In this document: positions 43,614 through 52,308 of the stretch, one piece after another
Numbering within the stretch: the stretch's first letter is position 1
How the letters are laid out: each line of letters starts with the position of its first letter
Source of the DNA: Pseudomonas grimontii
GTDB lineage: Bacteria > Pseudomonadota > Gammaproteobacteria > Pseudomonadales > Pseudomonadaceae
Direction of reading: 5' to 3'
NCBI RefSeq assembly: GCF_007858185.1
Contig: NZ_VFES01000007.1
Coordinates: 1 to 64,000 of the forward strand
Length of the DNA stretch: 64,000 nucleotides
Notes under the pieces: generated by a model
Told to the model about the DNA's origin: nothing
What the model saw: the letters and a program-made list of their open reading frames with translations, nothing else
Database searches by the model: none
Program-made: the position numbers and the translations under genes

Positions 43614-44387
43614 ATGAAACGACTCGAAGGTAAGAGCGCGCTGATCACTGGATCGGCGCGCGGGATTGGCCGCGCGTTTGCCCAGGCCTATATCCATGAA
43701 GGCGCGACCGTCGCCATCGCCGACATCAACCTGCAGCGGGCCCGGGAAACCGCCGCCGAGCTTGGCCCACAGGCCTACGCGGTAGCGATGGACGTCACCG
43801 ACCAGGCCTCCATCGACAGCGCGATTGCTGCGGTGGTCGCCCAGGCCGGCAAGCTCGACATTCTGGTCAACAACGCGGCGCTGTTCGACCTGGCACCTAT
43901 CGTCGAGATCACCCGCGACAGCTTTGATCGGTTGTTCTCGATCAACGTCGCCGGCACGCTGTTCACCCTGCAAGCCGCCGCCCGGCAGATGATCAGCCAG
44001 GGCCACGGCGGCAAGATCATCAACATGGCCAGCCAGGCCGGGCGGCGTGGCGAGCCGTTGGTGGCGATCTACTGCGCGACCAAGGCGGCAGTGATCAGCC
44101 TCACGCAATCGGCGGGGCTCAACCTGATCAAGCAGGGCATCAACGTCAACGCCATCGCCCCGGGCGTGGTGGATGGAGAGCATTGGGACGGGGTGGATGC
44201 GCTGTTCGCCAGGCATGAGGGGCTGGCGCCTGGCGAGAAGAAGCGGCGGGTGGGGGCCGAGGTGCCGTTTGGGCGGATGGGGACGGCCGAGGATTTGACC
44301 GGGATGGCGATCTTCCTGGCGTCGAAGGAGGCTGATTATGTGGTGGCCCAGACCTACAACGTCGACGGCGGCAACTGGATGAACTAA
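43614..44387 (+). CDS. Sorbitol/L-iditol 2-dehydrogenase-like SDR enzyme
   Basis: The 257-residue classical short-chain dehydrogenase has the cofactor motif TGSARGIG, the NNAA motif, catalytic Ser in INMASQAG, and the YCATK tetrad Tyr/Lys. The C-terminal region (VDGEHWDGVDALFAR) matches sorbitol dehydrogenases of the SmoS/PolS type, which convert D-sorbitol to D-fructose with NAD. It shares a transcript with the polyol binding protein. The codons close to the 3' end are somewhat more G-rich than in the rest of the gene. A REPIN follows. Confidence 0.88.
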   Translation: MKRLEGKSALITGSARGIGRAFAQAYIHEGATVAIADINLQRARETAAELGPQAYAVAMDVTDQASIDSAIAAVVAQAGKLDILVNNAALFDLAPIVEITRDSFDRLFSINVAGTLFTLQAAARQMISQGHGGKIINMASQAGRRGEPLVAIYCATKAAVISLTQSAGLNLIKQGINVNAIAPGVVDGEHWDGVDALFARHEGLAPGEKKRRVGAEVPFGRMGTAEDLTGMAIFLASKEADYVVAQTYNVDGGNWMN

Positions 44388-44406
44388 GTCATACCCCAAT
44401 CAAAAC

Positions 44407-44499
44407 TGTGGGAGGGGGCTTGCTCCCGATGGCAGTGTGACAGTCAGTACATGTATAGACTGATCCACCGCTATCGGGAGCGAGCCCCCTCCCACATTT
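44407..44499. repeat. REPIN (GI type)
   Basis: Inverted REP units with GTGGGAGGGGGCTTGC (from 44408) and its complement (to about 44496) lie between the convergent dehydrogenase and NrtR genes. The right unit has one change (GCGAGCC for GCAAGCC). Confidence 0.9.
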
Positions 44500-44526
44500 G
44501 AAGGTCATCGTTCTTGAAAAGGGTGC

Positions 44527-45219
44527 TTAGTCGGCAAAACTGCGATCAAAGAAGTAAACCGCCCCAGGCTTCAGATTCTCCAGCGTCGCCTGGGGCCTGC
44601 CGCCTTCACCCTGTTTCTTGCGCCCGGTCTCGCGCAAATATCCAGCCTCCATCAGCTTCATCAAGCGCTGGCGAATACTGGTCTTGAGCACTGGCCGCTC
44701 CAGCACCAGGGAAAAGATCGTGGTCGCCTCCGGCGCGCTGAACTCATCGCCCAGGAACATCAGCGGCAAGCTGCTGTACAGCGACTTGGAAAACAGACGC
44801 TCCTGCACAGCCGCGACAATACTGTTGTGGTCGAACGGCAACTTGGTAGTGCCATCGGCCACCGCCTTCAGCGGGAACCAGCCTTGATGCTCACTCGGCG
44901 CCACCTCATCCGCGACGATCGCCAGGTAGTACGTGGACGACGACCAGCAGCGCGGATCACGAAATGCATCGCCCACCGTGCCCACTTGCTCACTCCAGGC
45001 CAGCTCCAGACCGACCTTGCTGCTGGCGCGCAAGCGCTCCACGGCGTCCTGGAGGCTCAGATCTTGCACGCCGCCATTCACCACTACGCCCGGCAGCGCC
45101 CAATGCCCGGCGAAGGGCTCGGCTTCGCGCTTGTTAAGCAACAACTTGAGTTCCCCGGCGGCGCGGCAGTAGCACAGCACACACAGGTCGACGGTATGGA
45201 GGTAGGGGCTAAGGGGCAT
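44527..45219 (-). CDS. nrtR: NrtR-type Nudix-related repressor of NAD metabolism
   Basis: The 230-residue protein has an N-terminal Nudix-like domain (about 10-140; LKLLLNKREAEPFAGHWALP) in which the catalytic Nudix box is degenerate, and a C-terminal winged helix (about 150-225; TSIRQRLMKLMEAGYLRET). NrtR proteins sense ADP-ribose and repress NAD salvage genes. ATG 45219 has AAGGA upstream. It is divergent from pncA-pncB-nadE, with a clear operator between. Confidence 0.9.
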   Translation of the reverse strand: MPLSPYLHTVDLCVLCYCRAAGELKLLLNKREAEPFAGHWALPGVVVNGGVQDLSLQDAVERLRASSKVGLELAWSEQVGTVGDAFRDPRCWSSSTYYLAIVADEVAPSEHQGWFPLKAVADGTTKLPFDHNSIVAAVQERLFSKSLYSSLPLMFLGDEFSAPEATTIFSLVLERPVLKTSIRQRLMKLMEAGYLRETGRKKQGEGGRPQATLENLKPGAVYFFDRSFAD

Positions 45220-45318
45220 GTGACGTCCTTCTGAACAGCGGTGGGGCACAGTTTAACGGATCGAACAGATATGTCATGTACCTGCGTCATGATAGATAAA
45301 TAAATGTTTCTTGCAATG

Positions 45319-45339
45319 AAAGTACATGACGTGTACTTT
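45319..45339. promoter_or_regulatory. NrtR operator
   Basis: AAAGTACA-TGACG-TGTACTTT is a perfect inverted repeat with 8-bp arms, 27 bp before pncA. A related partial site (TCATGTAC, 45274-45281) lies nearer the nrtR start. Both probably bind NrtR, coupling autoregulation with control of the operon. Confidence 0.75.
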
Positions 45340-45365
45340 TATTTCCAGGCCACAGGAGAACCGCC

Positions 45366-46013
45366 ATGACTCTCGCGAAAACTGCCATTGCTTCATTTGA
45401 CGTCGATGCCCAGAAGAGCTTCACGCCGCTGTGCCCCAACGAGTTGCCGGTGGCCGGCGGTGACCAGATCGGTGCCGAACTCAACTACATGGCCAGCCTT
45501 GCCGGCCACCGCGTCGGCAGCAAGGACGCCCACACCCCGCACGCGCCCTGGGTAGTCACGCAGCACAGCGAGATGCTCCAGCCCACCGGCCTGGCCCACG
45601 CCGATGTGACCTGGGTCAGTCACTGCGTGCCGGGCACCGAAGGCTTTACCTTGCTCGACGAATTGCCTACGCCCTATGACTACGACTACTTCATCTGGAA
45701 GGGCGTCGAACCCGACCTGCACCCCTATGGCGCCTGCTATCACGACCTGCACGACAAACTCTCTACCGGCGTGATCGAGTACCTCAAGGCCCAGGGCGTC
45801 AGTCGCGTGATCGTCGGCGGCCTGGCCCTGGACTACTGCGTCAAGACCACCGCCTTGCAACTGCTCAAGGCCGGCCTGGAGGTGGTCCTGCACCTGCCGG
45901 CGTGCCGGGGGATCAGCGAGGAGGGCGGCGTACAGGCCGTCAATGAGTTGCTCAAGGCCGGTGCCGGCATCAGCCGCACCCGCGAAGAACTGGCCGCGAT
46001 GGCCACGCGCTAA
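45366..46013 (+). CDS. pncA: Nicotinamidase PncA
   Basis: The 215-residue enzyme hydrolyses nicotinamide to nicotinate and ammonia in NAD salvage. Catalytic residues are visible: Asp14 in FDVDAQKSF, Lys in WKGVEPD and nucleophile Cys in DYCVKTTA; the metal ligands appear in SKDAHTPHAPW. CAGGAG precedes the start. It leads the operon pncA-pncB-nadE, under the NrtR operator. Confidence 0.95.
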   Translation: MTLAKTAIASFDVDAQKSFTPLCPNELPVAGGDQIGAELNYMASLAGHRVGSKDAHTPHAPWVVTQHSEMLQPTGLAHADVTWVSHCVPGTEGFTLLDELPTPYDYDYFIWKGVEPDLHPYGACYHDLHDKLSTGVIEYLKAQGVSRVIVGGLALDYCVKTTALQLLKAGLEVVLHLPACRGISEEGGVQAVNELLKAGAGISRTREELAAMATR

Positions 46014-46024
46014 GGAGATACACC

Positions 46025-47242
46025 ATGGAAAGTGCCTACGACTACGAAGCCCCGGTGATTCAGGGCTTGCTCGACACCGACTACTACACCTTCACCATGA
46101 TGCAGGCGGTCTTGCACCAGCACCCGAATGTCGATGTGGAATACAACTTCATCGTGCGCTCCAAGGAAAAACTCGCCCACCTGATTCCCGAACTGCGCGC
46201 TGAGCTTGAGAAAATGGCCGACCTGCAGATGCGCGAGGGCGAGCTGCGCTTTCTGTTCAACCCGCGCTTTCGCGAATACCTGACTCCCGACTACGAGCGC
46301 TTCCTCGGCCTGTTCCGTTTCAACCTGCGCTATATCCACGTCAGCGAAGTCGACGGCCAACTGAACATCCGCGTGGTCGGGCCGATGCTGCACTGCATCA
46401 TGTTCGAGCAACCGGTGCTGGCGCTGGTCAGCGAGCTGCGCAACCGCGACAAATACCCCGACGTGAGCCTGGAAGACGTCACCCGCAAGCTCTACCAGAA
46501 GTTCGACTGGCTGGAAAAAAACCTCAGCCGCGACGAGTTGGCCGACCTGCGCGTCTCCGATTTTTCGACCCGCCGGCGCCTGTCGTTCAAGGCCCAGCGT
46601 GAAGTGGTGGACATCATGCGTCGCGACTTCCCCGGCCAGTTCGTCGGCACCAGCAATGCGCACCTGGCCTACGAATTCGACCTGCCGCTGATCGGCACCA
46701 TGGCTCACCAGTGGATGATGGTGCACCAGCAACTGGGGCGGTTGCGCGAAAGCCAGAACGCCGGCCTGGAAAACTGGGTGCGTGAATACCGCGGCCGCCT
46801 GGGCATTGCCTTGACCGACACCATCAGCACCGACTTTTTCCTCAAGGACTTCGACCTGTACTTTGCCAAGCTCTACGACGGCCTGCGCCAGGACTCCGGC
46901 GACCCCATCGCCTGGGCCGACAAGGTGCTGGCTCGCTACAAACAGCTGGGCATCGACCCGATGACCAAGGACCTGATGTTCTCCGATGGCCTGAACTTCG
47001 AAAAATGCCTGCCGATCCTGCGGCACATCCGTGGCAAGGCCAAGTTCGGATTCGGCATGGGCACCAGCCTGGCGTGCGATGTGGAAGGCGTCGAGCCGCT
47101 GAGCATCGTCATGAAGCTGGTGCGCGTACACGGCGAACCGGTAGTGAAATTCTCCGATGACCCGGTGAAGAACGTCTGCGAAGACCCCTCGTTTTTGCAG
47201 TACGCGGCGAAGGTATTCAATGTCGGCAACGTGGAGGTGTGA
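46025..47242 (+). CDS. pncB: Nicotinate phosphoribosyltransferase PncB
   Basis: The 405-residue enzyme makes nicotinate mononucleotide from nicotinate and PRPP with ATP hydrolysis. The regulatory phosphorylated His lies in LIGTMAHQW; the PRPP region appears in [13 protein letters not shown] near the C-terminus. AAGGAG precedes the ATG, 11 bp after the pncA stop. Length and sequence match the bacterial PncB family. nadE starts 1 bp after its stop. Confidence 0.95.
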   Translation: MESAYDYEAPVIQGLLDTDYYTFTMMQAVLHQHPNVDVEYNFIVRSKEKLAHLIPELRAELEKMADLQMREGELRFLFNPRFREYLTPDYERFLGLFRFNLRYIHVSEVDGQLNIRVVGPMLHCIMFEQPVLALVSELRNRDKYPDVSLEDVTRKLYQKFDWLEKNLSRDELADLRVSDFSTRRRLSFKAQREVVDIMRRDFPGQFVGTSNAHLAYEFDLPLIGTMAHQWMMVHQQLGRLRESQNAGLENWVREYRGRLGIALTDTISTDFFLKDFDLYFAKLYDGLRQDSGDPIAWADKVLARYKQLGIDPMTKDLMFSDGLNFEKCLPILRHIRGKAKFGFGMGTSLACDVEGVEPLSIVMKLVRVHGEPVVKFSDDPVKNVCEDPSFLQYAAKVFNVGNVEV

Positions 47243-47243
47243 C

Positions 47244-48056
47244 ATGCAAGAACGTATCGCGCAGGAACTCAATATTGATCGGCGCCTGGTCAAGGGCGGT
47301 GAGGCCCGGGAAATCCAACGGCGCATCGACTTCATCAAGAGCACCTTGCGCCAGTCAGGCTGCAAGGCCCTGGTGCTGGGCATCAGCGGCGGCGTCGATT
47401 CCCTCACCGCCGGCCGCCTGTGCCAACGGGCAGTGGAGCAGCTACGCGCCGAGGACTACGCCGCGCGCTTTATCGCCATGCGCCTGCCCTACAAGGCCCA
47501 GGCCGATGAGAGCGACGCCCAGGCCTCGCTGGATTTCATCACCCCGGACCACATCGACACCCTGAACATCGCCGCCAGCGTCGACGGCCTGATGGCCAGC
47601 CTCAACGCCACCGAGGCCAGTGCCGCCCAGGTCGACTTCATCAAAGGCAACGTCAAGGCCCGCACCCGCATGATCGCCCAGTACGCCGTGGCCAACCTGC
47701 ACAACGGCCTGGTCGTCGGCACCGACCATGGCGCCGAAGCGCTGATGGGGTTCTTCACCAAATTCGGCGACGGCGCGTGCGACCTGGCACCGCTGTCGGG
47801 CCTGACCAAGACCCAGGTGCGCCTGTTGGCCAGTGCCCTTGGGGCCCCGACGAAGCTGGTGCACAAGCAGCCCACTGCCGACCTCGAAGAACTGGCGCCG
47901 GGCAAGCTGGATGAACAGGCTTATGGCTGCACGTACGAAGAGATTGATGCGTACCTGATGGGCGAGCCGGTGAGTGAGCGGGTGCGGGCGATTGTTGAGG
48001 GGGCGTACAGCAAGACAGCGCACAAGCGGGCGCTGCCTGTTGTGCCTACAGCTTGA
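47244..48056 (+). CDS. nadE: NH3-dependent NAD synthetase NadE
   Basis: The 270-residue enzyme amidates nicotinate adenine dinucleotide to NAD using ammonia. The PP-loop is [12 protein letters not shown], and the deamido-NAD site [15 protein letters not shown] and [20 protein letters not shown] segments are present; no glutaminase domain is attached. GTGGAGG at 47231-47237 supports ATG 47244. Its 3' end overlaps that of hcp on the opposite strand by 11 bp. Confidence 0.95.
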   Translation: MQERIAQELNIDRRLVKGGEAREIQRRIDFIKSTLRQSGCKALVLGISGGVDSLTAGRLCQRAVEQLRAEDYAARFIAMRLPYKAQADESDAQASLDFITPDHIDTLNIAASVDGLMASLNATEASAAQVDFIKGNVKARTRMIAQYAVANLHNGLVVGTDHGAEALMGFFTKFGDGACDLAPLSGLTKTQVRLLASALGAPTKLVHKQPTADLEELAPGKLDEQAYGCTYEEIDAYLMGEPVSERVRAIVEGAYSKTAHKRALPVVPTA

Positions 48057-48534
48057 TATTTTCGCGAATGTTCCAGCCGAACCTGATTGGCCCGCCATCT
48101 TTTCCGCCATCGGCTTTCTGCGGCTGGTAACTGACTTCAACCTTGGCGAAGTTAAGACTGATTTCCTCCGTGAGTACGTCATTGGTTGCCGCTGCACGCG
48201 TGTCGTAAGTGGCAACCATGACTTCCTTCAACGTGATCACCAGATACTCCACGTTGCTGTCGCCTCCAGCCTTGCGCACCACGATACGGGCTTCGGGGTA
48301 ATGCTTGCCGGTGGCACAGGCCATCATCAGGTTTGGCGTGGATTTATCCAGGGCCTTTTCAATCGCGATATTCGCCATGTTGACCTTGCCGGCCCCGCCA
48401 CCCGTGCCGCTGTGCATGGAGCCAGACTGGGACAGGCTCCAGCCCCAGCGGGTTATATCGATTTCATCCCGATGCGCCTGGTCCCTGGACTCGCCCTTGA
48501 TATCTCCCAGCTTCAAAAACATATCGGTTGCCAT
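48046..48534 (-). CDS. hcp: Hcp-family type VI secretion tube protein
   Basis: The 162-residue protein has the Hcp fold: [35 protein letters not shown]-like [14 protein letters not shown] and the end GWNIREN. Hcp hexamers form the expelled tube and can carry effectors in the lumen. AAGGAG precedes ATG 48534. No other type VI structural gene is in the window, so this is an orphan hcp serving an apparatus encoded elsewhere. A divergent putative effector-immunity pair starts 185 bp away. Confidence 0.95.
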   Translation of the reverse strand: MATDMFLKLGDIKGESRDQAHRDEIDITRWGWSLSQSGSMHSGTGGGAGKVNMANIAIEKALDKSTPNLMMACATGKHYPEARIVVRKAGGDSNVEYLVITLKEVMVATYDTRAAATNDVLTEEISLNFAKVEVSYQPQKADGGKDGGPIRFGWNIRENIKL

Positions 48535-48719
48535 ATTCGCTCCTTGTCTGATCGTTCGCCGGTAGTGGCGCGGGGCGTACTTTTCCCATTCCCAGGATTG
48601 ACTACAAGACGCTGAGGCCAGATCGGGAAGTGCCTGTCTTAAAAAAGGAAACCTTCCTACATTCCTCGCGGATATTGATTCTTTACGCTCTGCGCTCTTG
48701 TGAATTCAGGAGTAAAGGA

Positions 48720-49643
48720 ATGACTACCAGCGTATTGAAGGACGGTTTCCCCAAGGCCCACCTCACCACCCGTGAGCGGGTAGAAAGCAGCATTGATCTG
48801 CGTCGACTGTTTGCTGTGATCGACGCTGATCCGGCGATTGCCGGGGCAGGCGTGGTTTACCTCGACGCCCAGTTGAGGCCGGTGACCTTGCGTGAGTTTC
48901 AACCGATTTGCAGTGTGTTGCCCAAACGCGTGATTTTGCGCGAGATGCCGAGTTCGATGGCGCGCTTGGATTTTGTGCGGCAGTTGGAGCATGAGCCGCG
49001 AGAGTCGCAGCTTGTATTCGAGGCGATCAATGCGTCGTTGTCTTGCGGGGCAGCAGTGCTGGGTTGGATTGTTGTGCTGAGTGGCTCGGTGGCGATTCCA
49101 TTTACAGCGGGAGTCAGCAGTTTTGTCGTTGCAGCGGGCGTCTCTGCGGCAATTGCCAGTTCTGCTCAATGTGTGATCGGGGCGGTTAGAACCTACAACG
49201 AACAATTCCGTCCGGCCGAAAACGATCATATGGATGATTCCGGCTGGTACAACACTGTTTCTCCGATACTTGATGGCGTTTCGCTTATAGGCATTGGCAC
49301 GAGTACGTTGACTACGGTGCGACTGCTGAAAGCTAGTAAGAAATCATTGGGTAAAAGTTGGTATGAACTCTTGAGAGGTCTGACACGCCAAGAACGCAAA
49401 AAACTGACCAATGAACTGTTGAACCTGAGAGACCCTAGTTTGACCGCCAAGATACTCAAGTTAAAGCAGCGCGCGAGGGGGCTGCCGAAGAGTTACAGTT
49501 CCGAGCAAATTCGTCATGCCACTTTGACCCAATTAAAAGATGTTTTGGGAGGGGTCTTGGGCTTGGCTGGGAGTTACCGAAATGGTCACGTTGGAAGTGC
49601 AACGACGATTGGAGTTGGTTTGTACGAGGAGATTGCAGAGTGA
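48720..49643 (+). CDS. Putative Hcp-associated membrane-acting type VI effector
   Basis: I do not recognise the family. The 307-residue protein has a soluble N-terminal part (1-105), a strongly hydrophobic block (about 108-157, GWIVVLSGSVAIPFTAG), a second hydrophobic segment (about 181-201), a Lys/Arg-rich middle (205-260) and a Gly-rich hydrophobic C-terminus. AGGAG at 48709-48713 fixes the start. It has no signal peptide. The setting (divergent to hcp, coupled by 4 bp to a multi-pass membrane protein, AT-richer than its neighbours) fits a pore-forming or membrane-depolarising type VI toxin with its immunity protein. That role is inferred. Confidence 0.6.
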   Translation: MTTSVLKDGFPKAHLTTRERVESSIDLRRLFAVIDADPAIAGAGVVYLDAQLRPVTLREFQPICSVLPKRVILREMPSSMARLDFVRQLEHEPRESQLVFEAINASLSCGAAVLGWIVVLSGSVAIPFTAGVSSFVVAAGVSAAIASSAQCVIGAVRTYNEQFRPAENDHMDDSGWYNTVSPILDGVSLIGIGTSTLTTVRLLKASKKSLGKSWYELLRGLTRQERKKLTNELLNLRDPSLTAKILKLKQRARGLPKSYSSEQIRHATLTQLKDVLGGVLGLAGSYRNGHVGSATTIGVGLYEEIAE

Positions 49644-50119
49644 ATGAGTCACTTATTAGCTTTCTTAGGCGTTACTTTCCGGTATTCATGGGCACGATAT
49701 TCATGGCTATCTTCTCAACGGCAATGGTGACTGTTCTGGTTGACGAAATCTATTTGCTCGAGCTTGGCCAGCCACTGAGAACTGAATTGTCTGGTTGGGG
49801 ATTATTGTCGCTGACGTTTTTTTTTGGCTTTGCCAATTTTATGATTGCGAGAGGGCGCCTATGGGCAGCTAGTTTGTTAGTGGGCTATTTCGCTTTCTGC
49901 CTGATGCTAGTGATATCAACGATTCAACACCGCCCGCATGCCGTGGCGTTGTCTTTAGGCGTGGTGTTTCCCCTCCTGGGGTTACTTCTGCTCACTACTG
50001 ACCGTCATCGAGAAATGCGGCAGAAATTGTTTGAAATCCGCATTCAGCGGAATGCGGTGAGAGCGATCTATAAAAAAAATTCCAATACATTCAAAACCAA
50101 GCAACGGAGTGCAAAGTAA
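49640..50119 (+). CDS. Putative membrane immunity protein
   Basis: The 159-residue protein has four predicted TM helices (about 13-37, 51-70, 73-97, 101-118) and a basic cytoplasmic tail (about 120-159, rich in Arg, Lys and Asn). Its GTG start overlaps the preceding stop by 4 bp. Codons and base composition are AT-richer than in the flanking operons. Multi-pass immunity proteins are typical partners of toxins that attack the inner membrane; no family was recognised. Confidence 0.6.
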   Translation: MNESLISFLRRYFPVFMGTIFMAIFSTAMVTVLVDEIYLLELGQPLRTELSGWGLLSLTFFFGFANFMIARGRLWAASLLVGYFAFCLMLVISTIQHRPHAVALSLGVVFPLLGLLLLTTDRHREMRQKLFEIRIQRNAVRAIYKKNSNTFKTKQRSAK

Positions 50120-50125
50120 GAGTAG

Positions 50126-50148
50126 CTCCCACGTCAACCACGTGGGAG
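50126..50148. terminator. Hairpin between convergent genes
   Basis: CTCCCACGT pairs perfectly with ACGTGGGAG around the loop CAACC. It lies 7 bp after the immunity gene and 17 bp before the stop of the minus-strand binding-protein gene. There is no T-run, so strong intrinsic termination is not assured. Confidence 0.6.
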
Positions 50149-50164
50149 TGACCGCTATGCCAGT

Positions 50165-51196
50165 CTACCGCTCAATCGACCGACTCCACCGCGCATTCCA
50201 CTCCGGCCGTGCCTGGTTCACCTGGTCCCAATCAATCGAAATCGCCGTCTGTAAATACCCCTGCATCGCTTCCACCCGTGCACGGGTTTTGTCGGTGGTT
50301 GGTGTGGTGGGGTTCGACGGGATCTGGTCGCCTTCTTCCAGTGCCGGGGCCTGGGCCTCGGCGGTCAGCAAGAAGGCGGCGAGTTTCTGTGCCAGTTCTG
50401 GCTGGTCATTGCGCGCTATCACGCATTCGGCCACGTTGAGCACCACCGCGCCTTCCTTGGGTTGTGCATATTCCATTGGCACGCCCAGCAGTTTCTGGGT
50501 GGCGACCTGGGTCGGGGTGAGGGGGAAGATCGCGGCTTCGTCGGTCTGGACCATCTCGGAGATCTTCGCCGAGCTGGCGATGTATTCCAGCACGTTGGGG
50601 CCGACGGTTTTTGGCCAGGCCTTGAAACCAGGCTCCACGTTGGTTTCGTCGCCGCCTTGCAAGCGGTTGAACATCAGGAAACCGTGCAGGCCGAAGGTGG
50701 AGGAAGCCAGGGACTGGAATACCACTTTTTCCTTGAAGCGTGGGTCAGCCAGGTCCATCCACGAGGTCGGCGCGGCCCAGCCTTTCTCCTTGAACATCTT
50801 GGCGTTGTAGCCCAGGCCGGTGACGCCCAGGGTCACGGCCACGGCTTCATCCTTGATCTTCGCCTTGGCCGGGATCTGCGCCAGGGGCGGGCTTGGCGCC
50901 AGTTTTTCGCACAGACCCATGGAGATGGCGCGGTACATGATGCCGTCGTCGAGGAACATCACATGCATCTGCGGGTTGTCTTTGTTGGCCTGGACCTTGG
51001 CGAGGATGTCCGACGAGGTGCCGGGCACGATCACCACCTTGACGTTATTGGCCTTTTCGAACGCGGGCAGCACCTTGTCGGCGTACACCCGTTCCATGGT
51101 GCCGCCGTTCATGCCCAGGTAAAGCGTCGGCGCGGCGTGGGCGGTGGAAGCGAGCAACGCGAGGGACAAGCAGGACAGCGCGATACGTGTGTTCAT
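50165..51196 (-). CDS. ABC transporter substrate-binding protein, spermidine/putrescine type
   Basis: The 343-residue protein has a signal peptide (AHA near residue 22) and a PotD/PotF-like periplasmic-binding fold: YADKVLPAFEKANNVKVVIV, GLGYNAKMFKEKGW, PTSWMDLADPRFK. The ligand is not defined by these motifs; members bind polyamines, opines and amino-acid derivatives. It is the last gene of a seven-gene operon with two permeases, an ATPase and a three-part dehydrogenase, so the ligand is probably the dehydrogenase substrate. Confidence 0.9.
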   Translation of the reverse strand: MNTRIALSCLSLALLASTAHAAPTLYLGMNGGTMERVYADKVLPAFEKANNVKVVIVPGTSSDILAKVQANKDNPQMHVMFLDDGIMYRAISMGLCEKLAPSPPLAQIPAKAKIKDEAVAVTLGVTGLGYNAKMFKEKGWAAPTSWMDLADPRFKEKVVFQSLASSTFGLHGFLMFNRLQGGDETNVEPGFKAWPKTVGPNVLEYIASSAKISEMVQTDEAAIFPLTPTQVATQKLLGVPMEYAQPKEGAVVLNVAECVIARNDQPELAQKLAAFLLTAEAQAPALEEGDQIPSNPTTPTTDKTRARVEAMQGYLQTAISIDWDQVNQARPEWNARWSRSIER

Positions 51197-51210
51197 GGAT
51201 GTTTTTCCTC

Positions 51211-52308
51211 TCAGGCTTGGAAACGACGGATGGAAAACGCTTCGATGGGTTGGCGGCTGGCCCCGTGGCAGACGATCTCTGCCAGGGCTTCACCGACCGC
51301 GGGGCCGAGCTGGAACCCTGCGCCGGCAAAGCCGAAACCGTGGAGCAAGCCCGGTTGGGTGCTGCTGGGGCCGATCACCGGTTCATGATCGGGTAGGTAA
51401 CCTTCGGTGCCGCTCCAGGTGCGAATCGCCTGGGCACCCTTGAGAAACGGGTACAGCTCGCCGGCATTGCGCAGGATCTCCAGCACTGCCGCTTGCCCGG
51501 GCCGCGCCTGTCGGGAGCCGAGGGCAAAGCCGCGACCGCCGCCAAGGATGCAATTACCCCGGGCCACCTGCCGTGCGTAAATGCCGCCGCCTTCGACACC
51601 GGTGCTCACGTTCATCACCACCGGCAGCGGTTCGGTGACCAACATTGCCGGGTGCGCGGACATGATCGGCACCGGCTCGCCAAATCGGGCGGCGAGGGTG
51701 CCGGCCCAGGCGCCGGCGCAGTTCAATAACCAGGGTGCGTGCAGGTGCAGGCCATTGGCGCAGTGCACTTGGAATTGATGACTGTCATGTTCGATTCGCA
51801 CCACTTCGGTCTGCTCGTATACCGATGCGCCAAGGCGTTGCGCGGCACGGGCGAAAGCGGGCGAGACCAGGCGTGGGTTGGCGTGGCCGTCTTCGGGGCA
51901 CAGGGATGCGCCCACCGCGATATCGCCGACCCAGGGGAAACGTGCGCGCAGTTCGGCGTAATCAAGCAACTGCAAGCCCAGGCCAAAGCCTCGGGTTTGC
52001 TCGGCATACGCCTGCAACGCGGCGAAATCCCCATGACTGCGCGCCAGTTTCAGATGGCCGCAGCGCACGTATTCGCCATCGATACCGATCAAACCCGGCA
52101 AGTCGGCCCACAACTGATGGGCGCGCTGCGACAGCGGCAACTGATGCAACGGCCGACCCTGGCGCCGGACGCCGCCATAATTCACGCCGCTGGAGTGCGA
52201 GCCACAAAAGTCCCGCTCTACCAGGGCCACGCGCTGGCCTTTCTGCGCCAGCATCAAGGCCGCCGAAGCACCGACGATCCCACCGCCCAACACGATGACG
52301 TCGATCAT
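51211..52308 (-). CDS. FAD-dependent amino-acid dehydrogenase subunit (DadA/HcnC-like)
   Basis: The 365-residue enzyme has the FAD dinucleotide-binding motif VIVLGGGIVGASAALMLAQ at the N-terminus, a DAO-family substrate domain and a C-terminal FAD-contact motif GFGFAGAGFQLGPAVGE. DAO-type flavoproteins oxidise secondary or primary amines of amino acids. Together with the two upstream subunits it forms an HcnABC-like complex, the same architecture as opine oxidases, D-hydroxyproline dehydrogenases and hydrogen cyanide synthase. It overlaps the preceding gene by 4 bp. Confidence 0.88.
   Translation of the reverse strand: MIDVIVLGGGIVGASAALMLAQKGQRVALVERDFCGSHSSGVNYGGVRRQGRPLHQLPLSQRAHQLWADLPGLIGIDGEYVRCGHLKLARSHGDFAALQAYAEQTRGFGLGLQLLDYAELRARFPWVGDIAVGASLCPEDGHANPRLVSPAFARAAQRLGASVYEQTEVVRIEHDSHQFQVHCANGLHLHAPWLLNCAGAWAGTLAARFGEPVPIMSAHPAMLVTEPLPVVMNVSTGVEGGGIYARQVARGNCILGGGRGFALGSRQARPGQAAVLEILRNAGELYPFLKGAQAIRTWSGTEGYLPDHEPVIGPSSTQPGLLHGFGFAGAGFQLGPAVGEALAEIVCHGASRQPIEAFSIRRFQA

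Noticed and set aside
50109..50810. A plus-strand frame following the immunity gene
   Set aside because: It is antisense to the substrate-binding protein gene, whose signal peptide and fold are clear on the minus strand.
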